From positions 620,001 through 684,000 of the forward strand of contig JAGTJL010000010.1 in assembly GCA_020746875.1 (NCBI GenBank): DNA of 64,000 nucleotides, given 5' to 3'. Shown piece by piece: positions 33,021 to 45,400 of this stretch (its first letter is position 1; each line of letters starts with the position of its first letter). The stretch comes from Rhexocercosporidium sp. MPI-PUGE-AT-0058. Lineage: Eukaryota; Ascomycota; Leotiomycetes; Helotiales. The notes beneath the pieces were generated by a model that did no database searches, was not told where the DNA came from, and worked only from the letters and a program-made list of their open reading frames with translations. A program made the position numbers and the translations under genes.

Positions 33021-35977
33021 TTTGTGAATTCTTTGAGTTTGAGCGAGAGCAAGTGAGGGTCGGGTGGCTTGACTTTCCTATTCCCCGCGATGTGTGGTGG
33101 CTGCTGATATCAAACTGGAGTGAACCGGATGGTTCAAGTTCAAAAGTAAGAAGCAGCTTAGTAACCTGCTCTAATGATCCAAAATGGTGGCGTGGTGCAA
33201 GCTATCAGGCCCGCAAAAGCTACAATTATTCCAGGTCGAAATGGAAGAATGATAATAAGCCACCGTCGACAGACCATCGCTTCGAGCAGCTTTGAGTAGA
33301 TATGTATGTGCCTTGGGACCTGAACGCCAGCAGGTCGGTCACCGCTGTATGCACTCTACTTTGAGCTGCACCACCAGACTACACCTACTACACCACACTA
33401 CAGTACAGTACAAGCAGCAGCCAGCACGCTAAAAAGATTCTAATCTTTCCATGAAAATTCCAGCCGACCACCATCAAACTGGCTTGGACCTTCCCAAATC
33501 AACTACTTGTACATGGCTTTTCAACTTGCATCTCAGCTCGTGAGAAGATTATATTTAGATATCCGGGGTTCTACTCTCTGAGTAAACTTTGAGTTTGCAT
33601 CGTGGCTATGAAAACTTGAAACGACTGCTGGTGGCGAATAAGAAGAATCCAGGAACTGCTCCCGCATGCAGGTGGAGAAAATGACACTGTGGTACATTGA
33701 TTGGTTGATAGGTTATGTGATGACATCCGCTGGCTCAGCTAACCGAGCTTGGGGACAACAACATAGATTTTCTGCTTCTGTCTAGATGGGTTCACAAACC
33801 AGAAATAACACCGTGGCTTCATCATAGCCACAATCACAAGACCTGTGATGTTGAGTTGAGATCCCCTCGTTCAGAAGGTCTATCCGATTATGTGGTAAAC
33901 GTAGGCTTGGTCCTTCCTCTGATCGATGCACTGAAACGCGACCAACTTCAAACCACTTCCTCCGTGTACAGATATGATACCGAATTGACCTATTTTTGAA
34001 CCTGATATCCTACTAGAAAGAATCCGGCTTCCAAGAAATGCCATACAGTCTTCCTACTCTACACTTTGTTTACACTTGGCTGAGCATCCCACAATTCGCG
34101 GAAGAGAAGTCGGTCAGTCGCAAGGGAAGTTCACAAGTCGCGAGGGGAAATACGAGGGACCGAATGTGTGCCACGATACCGAGTAACTCCTCAATCTCGT
34201 GATTTGTGATTCTATGACTCATGAAATTACTCCTTTGAAAGCGCACTCGTGATGCCTTGCGTAGTAGGATTGGAATTTTTGGTTGAGCTTAGCTTGATGT
34301 GTTTCGCAACTGTGGAGGATGTACTCAGGAGAGGCACAAGTGAGGGGACATGCTCCTTGTCCAAGATCCCATGACTTTCAAAGTACCATTCACAGTTGTA
34401 TGCGGGAGGTCTCCGGCTTTCATACTCGATGGAGTTTGACATGTCGTCGGGAAGTTCCCAGGCTTGGTTCTAGACCGGCATATCATTCCCGAAGGGAAGA
34501 AGTCAAGACTACTTGTACTTCCAGGAACCTCTGCAGGCCTCCCCATGAGCCAAGAAGCTAGGAATGTAGCGCTACTCTTGGTGTTTAATAGTAGGGTGGT
34601 ATCGGACCGGTATCGAAAGTAGAAACCTTTAAAGATGGGTAGGTAGTGGTAGCGAGCAATCGAAGACCATATGGCTCGATGGTCGATACTAATTTCCCTA
34701 GTACCGATAAGGAAGAGAGGGCGAAGACTAAAGCAACGTATGGAGTTGAAAGCCGAGAGGTAGACCCGTACTTTACAGAACTTCTATCCTTTCTATACTG
34801 GTCAGGTTGTAACGATGTTTTGAAGCTTGTGAGAGGAGGGTGATTCTCGAAAGGTACTTACTTATCCAGCATGGTGTTCTTTTCCATTCAGCGCTCCTAG
34901 CGTAGCTAAGTGTGCCCAAGGGGTATTACGTGCCGCCGGGTGCTAGTTCTCGGGAGTTGAACTCGACGCTGTTGCTCCGCCTTTTTGAAAGGTACGGAAG
35001 TACGAAAGTACTTTCTTTGTATGCACCTCTCGAGACTTGGATGAATCAAGCGAAGCGAAGGTGACTTGGCGGGGCTTGAAAGAATGGAAGAAAAAACACC
35101 ACGTCATGGTAGTGTGGCTGGTGACAGCATCAGCCACAGCACCCATGACGAGGATCGTTGGCTTGGGACTTGACAGCGGAAGACTAGAGAGACGCCCGCT
35201 TGAACTTGGGGTTTTCCGTAGTTACTGTACTGTAGAGCGAGCGATGATCGCTGATAACGATTGATCAAAGAGATAATGTACTGTACACATCTTCCTAGCT
35301 GAATCAAAGAGTGTGCAAAACTGACACATTCTTCCTCCAAAATGGCCGCTTTAGCGTGGGGAGAGAAACATTCACGGCGCCACTCTCTGTCTCTCTCTAG
35401 CCGACAATTATTGCGTCTTTTGTGAGCTGTCGAATGGCTTCCAATCACGAAAAACACCAGCCGACACGGGCTTGCGTTCTCTCTCCTCTGGCACAGCACA
35501 AAGGCCAAGCCCCCAGCGAGAAACTAGAAACGCCCCAGCCAACGCAGTGCAACTTGACGAAGCAGATCAACCCTTCTTTGTTCACTTTGTTACTTCATTT
35601 ACGTTTCCTCGAGTTCGTCAAGGAATTACAAACAAAACCAGGGAATACGAAGTACCTTTCAGGCAAAAGGGAAGAATCTCCAAAGTGTTTGTTGGCTCTC
35701 CTGCAGGGACAAGTATCTATTGAGTCGCTACCCAGGATACTAAGCCCAGCCACCTCAGATCAGCTCTTGCCTGCCTTGCTTTTCCCGCGTACGCAGCCAG
35801 CTTATCAGATCCGACCCACCCACGGGTATCAAAGTCGCAGGGCAGTGCCATCCCTCCAAGTTTCTCTTCTCTCAGCAGTTTCTACAACAACAACATCAAC
35901 AACCACAACCAGAGGCATCTCCCCTCTCTCACCCCGTCTCATCACAACGGTTGAGGCCGTCAAATCCTCACTCCGAA

Positions 35978-37845
35978 ATGGGCTTCTTTACCAATCCCAC
36001 ATCCTACCGTCTCAATGCAGTTGCTGGCAACTATGGCCCTCCCATCGCAACCACCACGAATTTCTCCTTCCTCTCTGCCCGCATGAACGATCATGATTCG
36101 CATCCGCCGCTGGGACATTTGATCCTCCTCGTCTTCGAGGCTGTGATGGAGGTCGTGTGCGTCAGTCTGCCGGGTTACATTGTTGCGAGACAGGGCATGT
36201 TCGATGCCGATAAGCAGAAGTTTGTGGCGAACTTGAATGTGGCTCTATTCACACCATGCCTGAGTATGTGTGGCCGTAGATCTGCCAAAAAGAATCTTAT
36301 ACTGACGGGGAACAGTTTTCACAAAGTTGGCGAAGCAATTGACTGCGGAAAAGCTGGTGGAATTGGCCGTCATTCCTGTCATCTTCGTTGTTCAGACACT
36401 GGTTTCGTACTTGGTCTCCCTCGCTGTTTCCAAGGGATTTGGATTCAAGAAGCGGCCTGCGAACTTTGTGACTGCTATGGGTGTAGGTCTATATTTCTGA
36501 GATGCTATGCAATTGACTAAGTGACTCAGGTATTCGGAAACTCGAACTCGCTCCCCATTTCGCTCGTTATTTCGCTCGCCCAGACCCTTCGCGGATTACA
36601 TTGGGATAAGATACCAGGAGATAACGATGATGAAGTGGCAGCACGAGGTATCCTTTACTTGTTGGTCTTCCAACAGCTCGGACAGCTTGTACGATGGAGT
36701 TGGGGATACCACGTCCTACTCGCACCACCCGAGAGTTACGAAGAAGAAAGTTCGGATATCGAGGGTGGCAGATACAGAGACGAACCGGAACTGATTCCTG
36801 GACTTGATGGCACGAACCCGGAAGAGTATCAGGTACTCAACGGGCATGGATCCTCTTCGACTGTCTCGTTTGAATCCGGAGGGAGGACTCCCGTCACACA
36901 TGCCTATTTCGCCCATTCAATAGATTCAGATGACGACGATACCAAAGATGATGCCGTGAAGAAGGTACAAGCGACGCCCACGAATGGAAATACTCTTCTC
37001 TCGAACGGCAACATCACTTCTTTCCCGAGTATCCGTACTCCTACTCCCGGAGACGATTGGGAAATTCCAGATGGAGTTAGAGGAGTTATCCCGACCATCC
37101 ACCTGAAGTCAAGACGTGGTATTTTCTACGTTACCCAGAAGATCAAGAGGACATCTCAGAAGGCTTTCGGATCTCTTCCTACTCCAGTCCAAAATGGACT
37201 CGCAAAAGCTTATGCAGCAATATCCAATTTCCTTGCCGGTCTTTGGGAGTTCATGAACCCACCTCTCTGGGCTATGCTCCTCGCCATTATCGTAGCCTCG
37301 ATCCCTAACCTACAGCGTCTATTTTTTGAGGATGGTTCCTTCATCGCCAACTCCGTCACTAGAGCTATTGGTCAATCAGGTGGTGTTGCTGTTCCCCTCA
37401 TTCTAGTCGTATTGGGCGCCAATCTCGCTCGGAACACTCTTCCCAAGGAATCTCTCGACCCAGATTCCGAAGAGAATAAAATCGGTACCAAGCTGATGAT
37501 CGCATCGCTCATCTCGCGCATGTTGCTCCCAACCATTATCATGGCACCTCTCCTTGCTCTTGCAGCAAAATACGTCCCAGTCAGCATCTTGGACGATCCA
37601 ATCTTTGTCATCGTCTGCTTCTTGCTCACTGGTGCACCGAGCGCTTTGCAATTGGCACAAATCTGTCAGATCAACGGCGTTTATGAGGGGGTGATGAGCA
37701 AATTGCTCTTCCAGAGCTATGTTATCTGGTATGTTCATCTCCTACACTTCTCCCAAATCCCTACTAACAACCCTGCAGGATCCTACCCTCGACACTCATC
37801 CTCGTCATGTGCGCCCTCGAAGTCGTCGAATGGGCAAACCTGTAA
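35978..37845 (+). CDS. Auxin-efflux-carrier (AEC/PIN-like) family transporter, Ecm3-like
   Basis: Four exons, 35978-36263, 36316-36482, 36530-37728 and 37779-37845, give 572 aa in one frame. The N-terminal half has helices around LGHLILLVFEAVMEVVCVSL, FTKLAKQLTAEKLVELAV and VIPVIFVVQTLVSYLVSLAV, plus the family block GNSNSLPISLV. A long hydrophilic central loop (about residues 190-400, acidic and Ser-rich) follows, then C-terminal helices including PPLWAMLLAIIVASIPNLQR and VIVCFLLTGAPSALQLAQIC, ending at ALEVVEWANL. This N- and C-terminal helix-bundle layout with a central cytosolic loop is that of the AEC family (yeast Ecm3 and relatives), likely in ER or vesicle membranes. The substrate is unknown. 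The last 22 codons lie in a separate exon; without splicing the frame runs into a different tail. Confidence 0.88.
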
Positions 37846-38477
37846 ATATACCTCACACGTCTTTATCCCTCCACTGAGGAATATCTTTCTTTTGACTCGA
37901 AGCGTCTGTTTTGATATCGTGCCTGACGAGCAACGGGCACGCGATGTATTGATAGCTCGTCGTCTCTTTTGGGGACGGCACAACAAAAATATGGTTCTGG
38001 TTCTGGGTCTGGCTCTTTAGAAATACGCATTTGTTCTGTTACCTCTTTTCCTTTCTACGTAACATGGGACAGCATGGCGTTTCGGCTGGAATATTTGGGG
38101 TGTGATGTGTGTTTTGTTGTGTTGATACTCCGTAGCGTGTGTAGGCAGGTAGGCTAGCTAAAAGAAGAAAATGGTGAATATACATGCCGCAGCTCCATAC
38201 TATGTGCATTGCAAGGCTCGAAGTGACATGGGAATTGCACGTTAGTGAGCCGTGGGTACGGTTATGAACAATGCTCTGTTATTGTAGCCGAGCTACGCCT
38301 TCATTTATTCGTGAGCAGTGATTTTGGCCTGCTCTTTACATGAGCCACTAGCTAGTCGTCATTACCATCCATCGTACACTGAGCTATCTATTATACACGG
38401 CTGCATAGGTCCACACCCATCTCCACCATATTCATGAACCCTTCCTAGCATCCTATCCCCTCTCCTCCTCACTCAAC
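37846..38477. other. Intergenic between convergent genes
   Basis: About 630 bp between the AEC transporter stop and the RecA-like gene stop. No feature was recognised. Confidence 0.4.
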
Positions 38478-40516
38478 TCAAACCCTCCGTCCACCGAACC
38501 CCCAGATCTTAGCTACATTCCCCACACCACCACTCAATCCCCCCTCCATACTAATTCCAGCACCTCTCTCCCTACTCAACCCCAACCCCCTCATCCCACC
38601 CCTCTCCTGAAAAGCACAAACAATGCCCGTCCCACCATTCACAGTATCCACATCCACAGCCGTCCATCTCTGCTCTCGGTACCCGAATTTCCTCCCATCA
38701 CCACCCAGAGCATCCTCACCTAAAATAGGCGCCTCATCCTTCAACACCTCAACGACCGTCACGTACCTCACTCCTCCTTCTCCCCCCTTGGTATCACTAC
38801 CCTCCCGAAAACCATCCTCCTCCCTGCCGTACAAAACCTCCGCATCCTTCCTCCCCCTTGGTAGCCCGTGCAGAAAAAGATGCACGTCCGGGAACTGCGC
38901 GAAGATCTGTCCTAGTGCTGGTTTCTGGGCTGAGGATGCGAAGATGGAGTGGGGTATCGTGGCGTGGAGGATTTTCGGATTTTGATTTGGGTTCTGGCGG
39001 TGGGTGTGGGCATGTGGATTTTGAGGGTTTTGGGGAGGATGAGAGGTGGAAGAGGATGATGGGTTGATGGTGTTGTGGAGAATGGTGAGGATGTTGTGGG
39101 TTCTGGTTAGGGTGTGGAGGGTTTGGGAGAGGAGGGTTAGGAGGGTGTGTGCTATTGGTGTGGTTAGCTTGGATCTTTGGCCTCTGTCCCTGATCTTGTT
39201 TGTCTGTATCTAGCGATTAAACTTGGAGAAAAGGCAAAAAGAAGATGGACGGGAAAGGGAAACGTACCATCGTTCTTCTCCTTCCTAGCGAATAATTCGT
39301 TGACGATGTGCGTTATGTTATCCACGATGATGATCTCTGTACCTTCATCTTCGCTAGTCTCTTCTTTCTGGTCTTTCGATATGAAGGGTAGGCTACCAGT
39401 AGGTGGTGTGAGATCTTCTTCGCTGTCGAGGATTTCGGGATCAGGTTCGTCGCTGCCGATATCTTGCTCGAAGACAACTTCGATCTCATCCGGACCACCA
39501 ACTGCTTCCTTCTGCCTCTTTTCCTCACTCTCATCATGAATCCCATGATCGGAAGACACAGGGGGAATTTGATCCAGCTCCCCAATAACCTCCCATAACC
39601 CCTCAACATCAAACACTCGACTGATAGCCACCATCTCTAGACATTTCTGTACTTGCCCATCCACATTGAGTTTCTCGCCTTCCCTCCCGTTTTCGTCTTC
39701 TCTCACTTCAGGGGTTTGGACGGCATAGTTACCTGTTTTGATAGAATTTTGCGCAAACAGAGATTGTGCTTCCAGGAGCCGTGACTTCAGGACTGAGGCG
39801 AGGAGGGCGAGGGGGAAGGAGCCGGTTGTGTCGATTATTGTTGCTTTCGTTTTGGGTGGCGAGGATGGGATAGAGTTAGATTTGGTGAGTGTCTGGATAT
39901 TTGGAAGGAGAGCTGAGGCGAGGAGATTGAGTGAGAGCTGGATTGATTAGTTGAATGACTTCTGTGATGTTGTGAGGAAAAGGGAAATGAGGTTAAGAAG
40001 GAGGGGCAGTAATGATAAGAGTGTATAATAAGCAGGAAAGACATTCGTATAGAGACTGGATAAAACGAAAGAAAAGCAGAGAAACAGAGGGAAGCAGTAT
40101 CGACGAGTAAATATGTATGCCACGTGATGCATCTTCCCATCTATCACTTTGGGAACCAAGTGCCATCATGCATCCCTCCCTTGCAGAACTACCACCTCAA
40201 TATCTCTCAAACCCCAAGCAACCAAACCGTAAGCAATCAAAATGCAAGAAAGGAACACACTCACCAACCTCCCCTCCCTCCCCTCAACTGAAGCGCTAAT
40301 CCCCAGCACAACACCCCGCTCAACACCCCCTCCACCCAGCACCTCATCGACCTCCGCACACCCCGTGCTTAATCTCTCTACCCTCCCATTTCCCACGAAG
40401 CGTCTCCGTTGCTTCTCTTCCAGCTCTAGGAGGTGACAGGCTAGGATTGGGAGGGCGGGCTCGGGGGGCAGTGGAGGTGGGTTCTGGGTAAGGAGTGAGT
40501 GGTCAATGTGTATCAT
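38478..40516 (-). CDS. RecA/Rad51-like protein with degenerate Walker A
   Basis: Three exons, 40516-40265, 39937-39268 and 39151-38478, keep frame for 531 aa. The first intron is unusually long (327 bp), with a textbook CAACTAATC branch just before CCAG. Residues about 45-85 read RLSTGCAEVDEVLGGGVERG with the extra Gly of the Rad51-paralogue STG..LD..LGGG signature. The following P-loop position is GISASVEGREGRLLSLNLLA, lacking GxxxxGK[TS]. The Walker B strand is kept as TEIIIVDNITHIVNELF. KATIIDTTGSFPLALLASVL resembles the strand after Walker A. This suggests a Rad51-paralogue or XRCC2-like recombination factor in the nucleus that may not bind ATP normally. Long acidic and Gly-rich inserts are present. 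Function is inferred from fold only. Confidence 0.7.
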
Positions 40517-41171
40517 ATTTGGTGGAATTTTCGGTCACGCAGTTGTATTAGGTGGTGTGATGAAGGCGGTGGGAGGGAGGGAGTGCTTAGAAGGCCTTGA
40601 AGATGATGAGATGGGGCGGGTGAGATGAGATGAGTCCGCGAGGGGTGAGAAGAAGTATTTGAAAGACGTGAGAGAAAAGAAAAGAGCGTATCTTGTGTCG
40701 TGAAGAGATCACATGGCTTTGATTCGATGAAGAGTCGTGACTTATTCTTTGGTTTGGGATGATGTCCCTAGCATGCAACAGTCGAGGTTGTTTGTTCATC
40801 CAAGCTACTCATGAGAAGCGAGGCCGAGGTGGAAGCGAGAAGGCCAACATCCGTGGGTTGCGTCACACGTGATACTTCAACATGTAATTCAAGAAGCCCA
40901 AACCATGGCATAACAAGAAGATACACTTACAGAGCTTTGTCAGAATGAAGATATCTTATCCTCCTCGACCTCGTCTACAGATCTCCAAGCACACGTGCTT
41001 AGCACACCTGCCAAACATGTGTCCCATCCCTGTCCTTCCCGCGCGACGATCTCGCAATCCAGACCCGGCTATTTAGGGTCGCAACCCTTCAAGGCTCAAA
41101 TCCTGAATATCCTCATCCCCCCGATCCGACGAAATCCGACTTTGAACTTGGCGAGCAAAAGATCGTCCTTG
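40517..41171. other. Upstream region of the RecA-like gene, left edge of the gene-free zone
   Basis: About 650 bp. It should contain the promoter of the RecA-like gene. No box of the adjacent array is convincing here; ACACGTGCTTAGCA near 40,992 is only a weak resemblance. No gene is supported. Confidence 0.4.
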
Positions 41172-44100
41172 CTACATGCAACAAAACTCACTTCTTTCCA
41201 ACAACTCGTCTCTTTCTACCCAATCCAGTGCTTCGCCAGGCGCGCGAAAGTAAGCAAGCAAGCAAGCCCAAGGATGTGTCTGCCATCTCGCGTCCGGGTG
41301 AAGCCACGATGAGGGAAAAGACTGGTCTAGATGCAGGGAGGGCTGTCTTCAGGCTTCAGGCCCATTCAAACTGTCTCGTTGTCGATCACGAAAAATACGA
41401 CGTGCAACAAAGCTGAAATCAGATCACTTGTGTCCTCTGTCCTCTCGTAGCCCTTGCTGTTGGGCGTGGGTAAAAGCAAAGTAATCCGGAAACAGTTGGT
41501 GAGAAACCGGCTGTCGTGGGGTTGTGGGAAGGGGGCTTAACGCCCAAACCTTCAACCCACGGTCTGGAATGCTCCAGACACTTCCCAAAGGGGCAGTCGA
41601 AATGTCGTCTCAAACTGCGGCGTGCAACAAAAACGCTGACCTCTTCTCATGATTTGATTGCTCTTTGTGCAACCTCGGACTTTGGTCGCTGGGCTTGAGG
41701 CTTGGGACCTGGATTCGGGCTTGGAATGGGATGTTGCATTTCCTCTTTCGGACAGTCTGGCCTCACCAGCAGACTTCTTGGCGACTGGGCGACGATCTCA
41801 GACGTGCAACAGAGGGTTCAGTACAAAGTTCAATTACCTTTACGAGCTATCGAAATCTCAGGAGCTGCTACTGAAGTGTCGCTGTAGTCTAGTACACGTT
41901 GGTTGTGTGGCTGCAGCCACAGTAGGATCAGGAGATTACCCATATTCCATAGACGAGGGACCAAGAAGACTACAGAATCGGTACAGTATCGTGACTTATG
42001 GGAGACTCGAACGCTCGAATATATCGCAGATCTTTTGAGACCTGCAACAAAAATTGTCAGAAGCTTCTCTGATTTGACTCTTCAGGAGTTGTTGGCTGCT
42101 CCAAGTCCGGTAAGGGGATCTGCCTCGAACCGTGGCTGATGCAGATGGCCGTGCCAGGGGTTGAAATCAGGATGAAGTTGACGATCTCTCAGCCCATAAT
42201 CGTCGCCTGGACCGCTCGATTTTGTGAAGATCAATTTGCGACGTGCAACAATCGTTCAGAAGACTGCAACTCTCTCAAATGATTCGCTGCTATCTTGTAA
42301 AGCGGCCCGTCGCTTTCTCGAAAGCTGACAGCCGATGCTTGTCTATCGCTGGAAAGTTCCCGTGGCTGGGCTGCCATTTGGTTATTTTCGGGATGCCTAT
42401 CAGCAGACAACCTCACACAACAACCGTCTACAGCCTCAAAATCCGACCCATAATTCAAGACGTGCAACAAATCCCTCTTTCATTCCTTCTGTGTAACCTT
42501 TCAGCTTTGATCTCCCCTCCCAAACCCACCTGCAAGCCATTCCATCAAGATCCCGTACAAGCCATGTGAAAGGCAACCCCCTCCGTCCCGATGACATGCA
42601 GGTCATGCATCAATCTCGAACGCTCCAAAGCCCCCATCTAAGCTCATTTAGACCCTTGGATAGCTGGGCTTAGGCTCAGAGCGTGCAACAAAACATCAGT
42701 TTACCTCTTTTCCACTCTTATGACTGGATCGTGAAGAGCCGTTGACGGGCGGTTTTGGCCCTTGGAAGTTGGAATCCTGCAATAAATGCGCCGCTGCAGC
42801 TGCACACGCCCGGATGCAATCAAAGATGAGAAGGCCAGGCTACGCCATCCCGAAGCAGCCGCATGGTCTAGAATGAAGATCCCTTTTCTGCGGTCTGCAA
42901 CAAAATCAAAACTGTCATCTCTGTCTGTGAGTAATCAGAATCAAGTAAAGCTGACTTTGACTCTTCGAAGAGTGACTGGGATCACTGGGTGGTAGTGGTA
43001 ATTTGCTCCAAACCTCCAGTCGGGCAAACGAATCAAGGTCAGGCAGTCAGCTGGTGCGGTCTCGTCTCAGCATCATTCTGGAACATCACCATCCATCGTC
43101 CTGAGACACCAGCGAAAAAGTACTCTAAATCGTCCAACTCCGCTCTTGTGCATGAGAACTGCGATGTGCATCAAAATATTTTAAGAGACATGGAAGTTGT
43201 GACCTTTGAGATCAGCTGAGCTGAGGACAGAATACCCCGTGCCCGTGTTCTGTTCTGCCATCATCCCTTCAGCCCTATTAAGGGGCTGGAATTCTGATGA
43301 CGCCTGACTTGGACACGACACCTGACTTGTCATCTCCATAATTTCTCCCTGTAGTCGTACAAACAAACCCACATGCGAAAACCTTCCGAAGCAAACCCAT
43401 CAGTCATACTAGCTCCGGCACTTGAAAAACTTTGAGTTGAGTGGGGGCCACTTCCAAGACTCCCAAGACCCGTCGACGTGCAACAAACATGCAAGCAAAG
43501 TTTATAATTTTTCTTGATGACTCCTTCGCAGCGAAGAGAGGAAGGATGGCTGCTTCCGAAGTCAAGGGTTTGCTTGGTTGGTTGGTTGGTGTGTGTTGGT
43601 CTGTTACATTTCTCTTGGGACCAAGAGAAGAAAGGGACGATTTCCACCCTCGCTAAGATCTGGGCTCTGCTTGTTTTCTCTTGGTGGTGGACGGGGAAAG
43701 TCCATCTTCTCTCCTTTTTCAAAGACGAGTTGAAAGTATAGACATGAGATGACTAGTAGCTCATAGCAATTCTCAGATCACTTAGAGTCATTCGAGAGAT
43801 TCTTTTCTACCGAACAATATCATCGAGACTTCTGTTCGGATCGTCTAATCATGTCACATCACCACCAGACGAACATCCCAGAAGCGAGAAGACTGCATGC
43901 AGTTCGCGGCCTCCTCCCAACAATTGAATGACTAACATTCCTACACGTATGAGCCTCTATAGGAGGCTGAGGTGGCATCCCTCTCTTTCGAGATCAGAGC
44001 TTCCTTAGAGAGACCTGCATTTAGATAAGGTTGAGTGACTGCACCCACCCGCATGTACATCAACTAGCGCCTCTTGGGTATTTCCTCGACATGCAACAAA

Positions 44101-44830
44101 ATCTCTCTTCTGCTCTTTCCAATTCGTCATATTTGGTAGCCAAGACATACTTTCCATCATGACTTTGCAGAGCCTCGGATATCACCGAGTCACTCGGTGT
44201 GCGGCTTCAACGGCAGCGCCATGGCAGGCGCCGCCCTTTGACCTTGGCGAGACGCGGAACTTTACATCCCCTTTGCAGCTACAGTCATCAACTTCCAAGA
44301 ACTTCAAATCGACGCCCAGAAAGTGAGACGTGCAACAAAATAATTTTTGGGGGATGATCTTGATCGTTTGTGGATGGGTCGTGTTAGTAAATTGGAACGG
44401 CTGCTGATCAGTCGTACACGCTACGGTATTTGGGTTGATGTGGTGCCATCTTGGCTGACGAAAAGGTTTGTACATCTTGCTCCTCTCCTTGTCAAAGAGA
44501 GAACATGGTTTGACGATAGTTAGGATACCGGCAAATGCATGATTATTTACAGAGATCGCAAATTTCCGGATTACGGAGGAGGAAACCTTAACTCCCTCGT
44601 GTGAAAACTTTTTTTTTGACTGTTGACAACAACACCACCCCTTGGCAAGCGAGGTTTATCTTCCACCTCGACATTGCCGCGTCTGTCACTGCGCAGATGT
44701 AAAAACAACCAAGATATTAGCAATTAACATGATCCAAAACCACCCTCTCATCTCCCCCAAAACACGCGCAACATTGGCATTATTCTCCACGGTTGACTTA
44801 CAGCCTTGGCAATACCACACCGCGAAAAAA

Positions 44831-45400
44831 GAAGAATCTCGGATGTCTTGGCTGCCAAATCGACCTCGGATACCGCCAAGCACAGGTCAATCCTCAACAG
44901 ACTCTAGACCTCAAGAATGAAAAGCCAAGGGAATTGGCAAGATATTCGATATGCAACAGAACTTTTTTCATTTGGATTGATTGGGAAGTTTGGTATTCAT
45001 GGTGGAAAGTACCATAGATTGAAGAATCTCGGATGGCTTGGCAGTCCGAACCATCTGATGCTCCCTTACAAACAAACGACAGTCCAATACAGCATCTAGA
45101 CCATGGATATAAGAGCCAAGAGAATTGGCAAGAGTTCAGATATGCAACAGAAGTTTTTTTATTTGAATTGATTGGGAGGATTGGTAGGTAATCTTCGTTG
45201 TGCAGGAGGAAGATGATTATGGAATATCTTGGCAGTCGAAACCAAACCGTACGATACAAATCGTACGGGAATTCCCCACCCCACGAGGACTCACCAAAAA
45301 CTCTAGACTGCGGATACTAAGCCAAGACAATTGGCAAAAGATGCGACTTGCATCAGAAGTCTCTCAATCCCCAAAATTTGCAGATTTAAGGTGCTGCTTC
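44831..45400 (+). repeat. Three still-alignable tandem units inside the box array
   Basis: Units starting near 44831, 45021 and 45211 share ordered blocks: GAAGAATCTCGGATG (units 1 and 2; diverged in 3), CTTGGCAGTC (45037 and 45228), CTCTAGAC/ATCTAGAC, AAGCCAAG, AATTGGCAA (44932, 45123, 45329) and the array core (44952, 45143, 45349). The period is 190-191 bp between units 1 and 2. It is 206 bp for the last interval, where unit 3 has gained about 15 bp around a perfect inverted repeat. This shows the array arose by tandem duplication. Confidence 0.85.
45247..45268. repeat. Perfect 9-bp inverted repeat with 4-base loop
   Basis: CCGTACGAT, loop ACAA, then ATCGTACGG: a 22-bp potential hairpin or dyad binding site in the third alignable unit, at the place where that unit is longer than its neighbours. 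Confidence 0.85.

Larger units (their letters stand above)
31686..35977. other. Long divergent regulatory region between PBS2 and the AEC transporter
   Basis: About 4.3 kb upstream of both genes. It contains hexamer-like purine repeats (32292-32342), a GCA/CAC trinucleotide run (32993-33020) and long CT/GA-biased tracts. The last kilobase before 35978 contains CAA-rich sequence typical of a 5' leader. A 224-codon frame at 35422-36096 overlaps the transporter's first exon in another frame and has no family signature. No gene is supported. Promoters of HOG-pathway genes in filamentous fungi can be long, so the size alone is not evidence of a missing gene. Confidence 0.45.

Noticed and set aside
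35422..36096. A 224-codon plus-strand frame before the AEC transporter
   Set aside because: It overlaps the transporter's first exon in another frame, shows no domain and looks like leader sequence.
44580..44640. Poly-T tract near 44,610 as a Pol III terminator of a small RNA gene
   Set aside because: A run of nine T is present but no A/B boxes precede it at a suitable distance.
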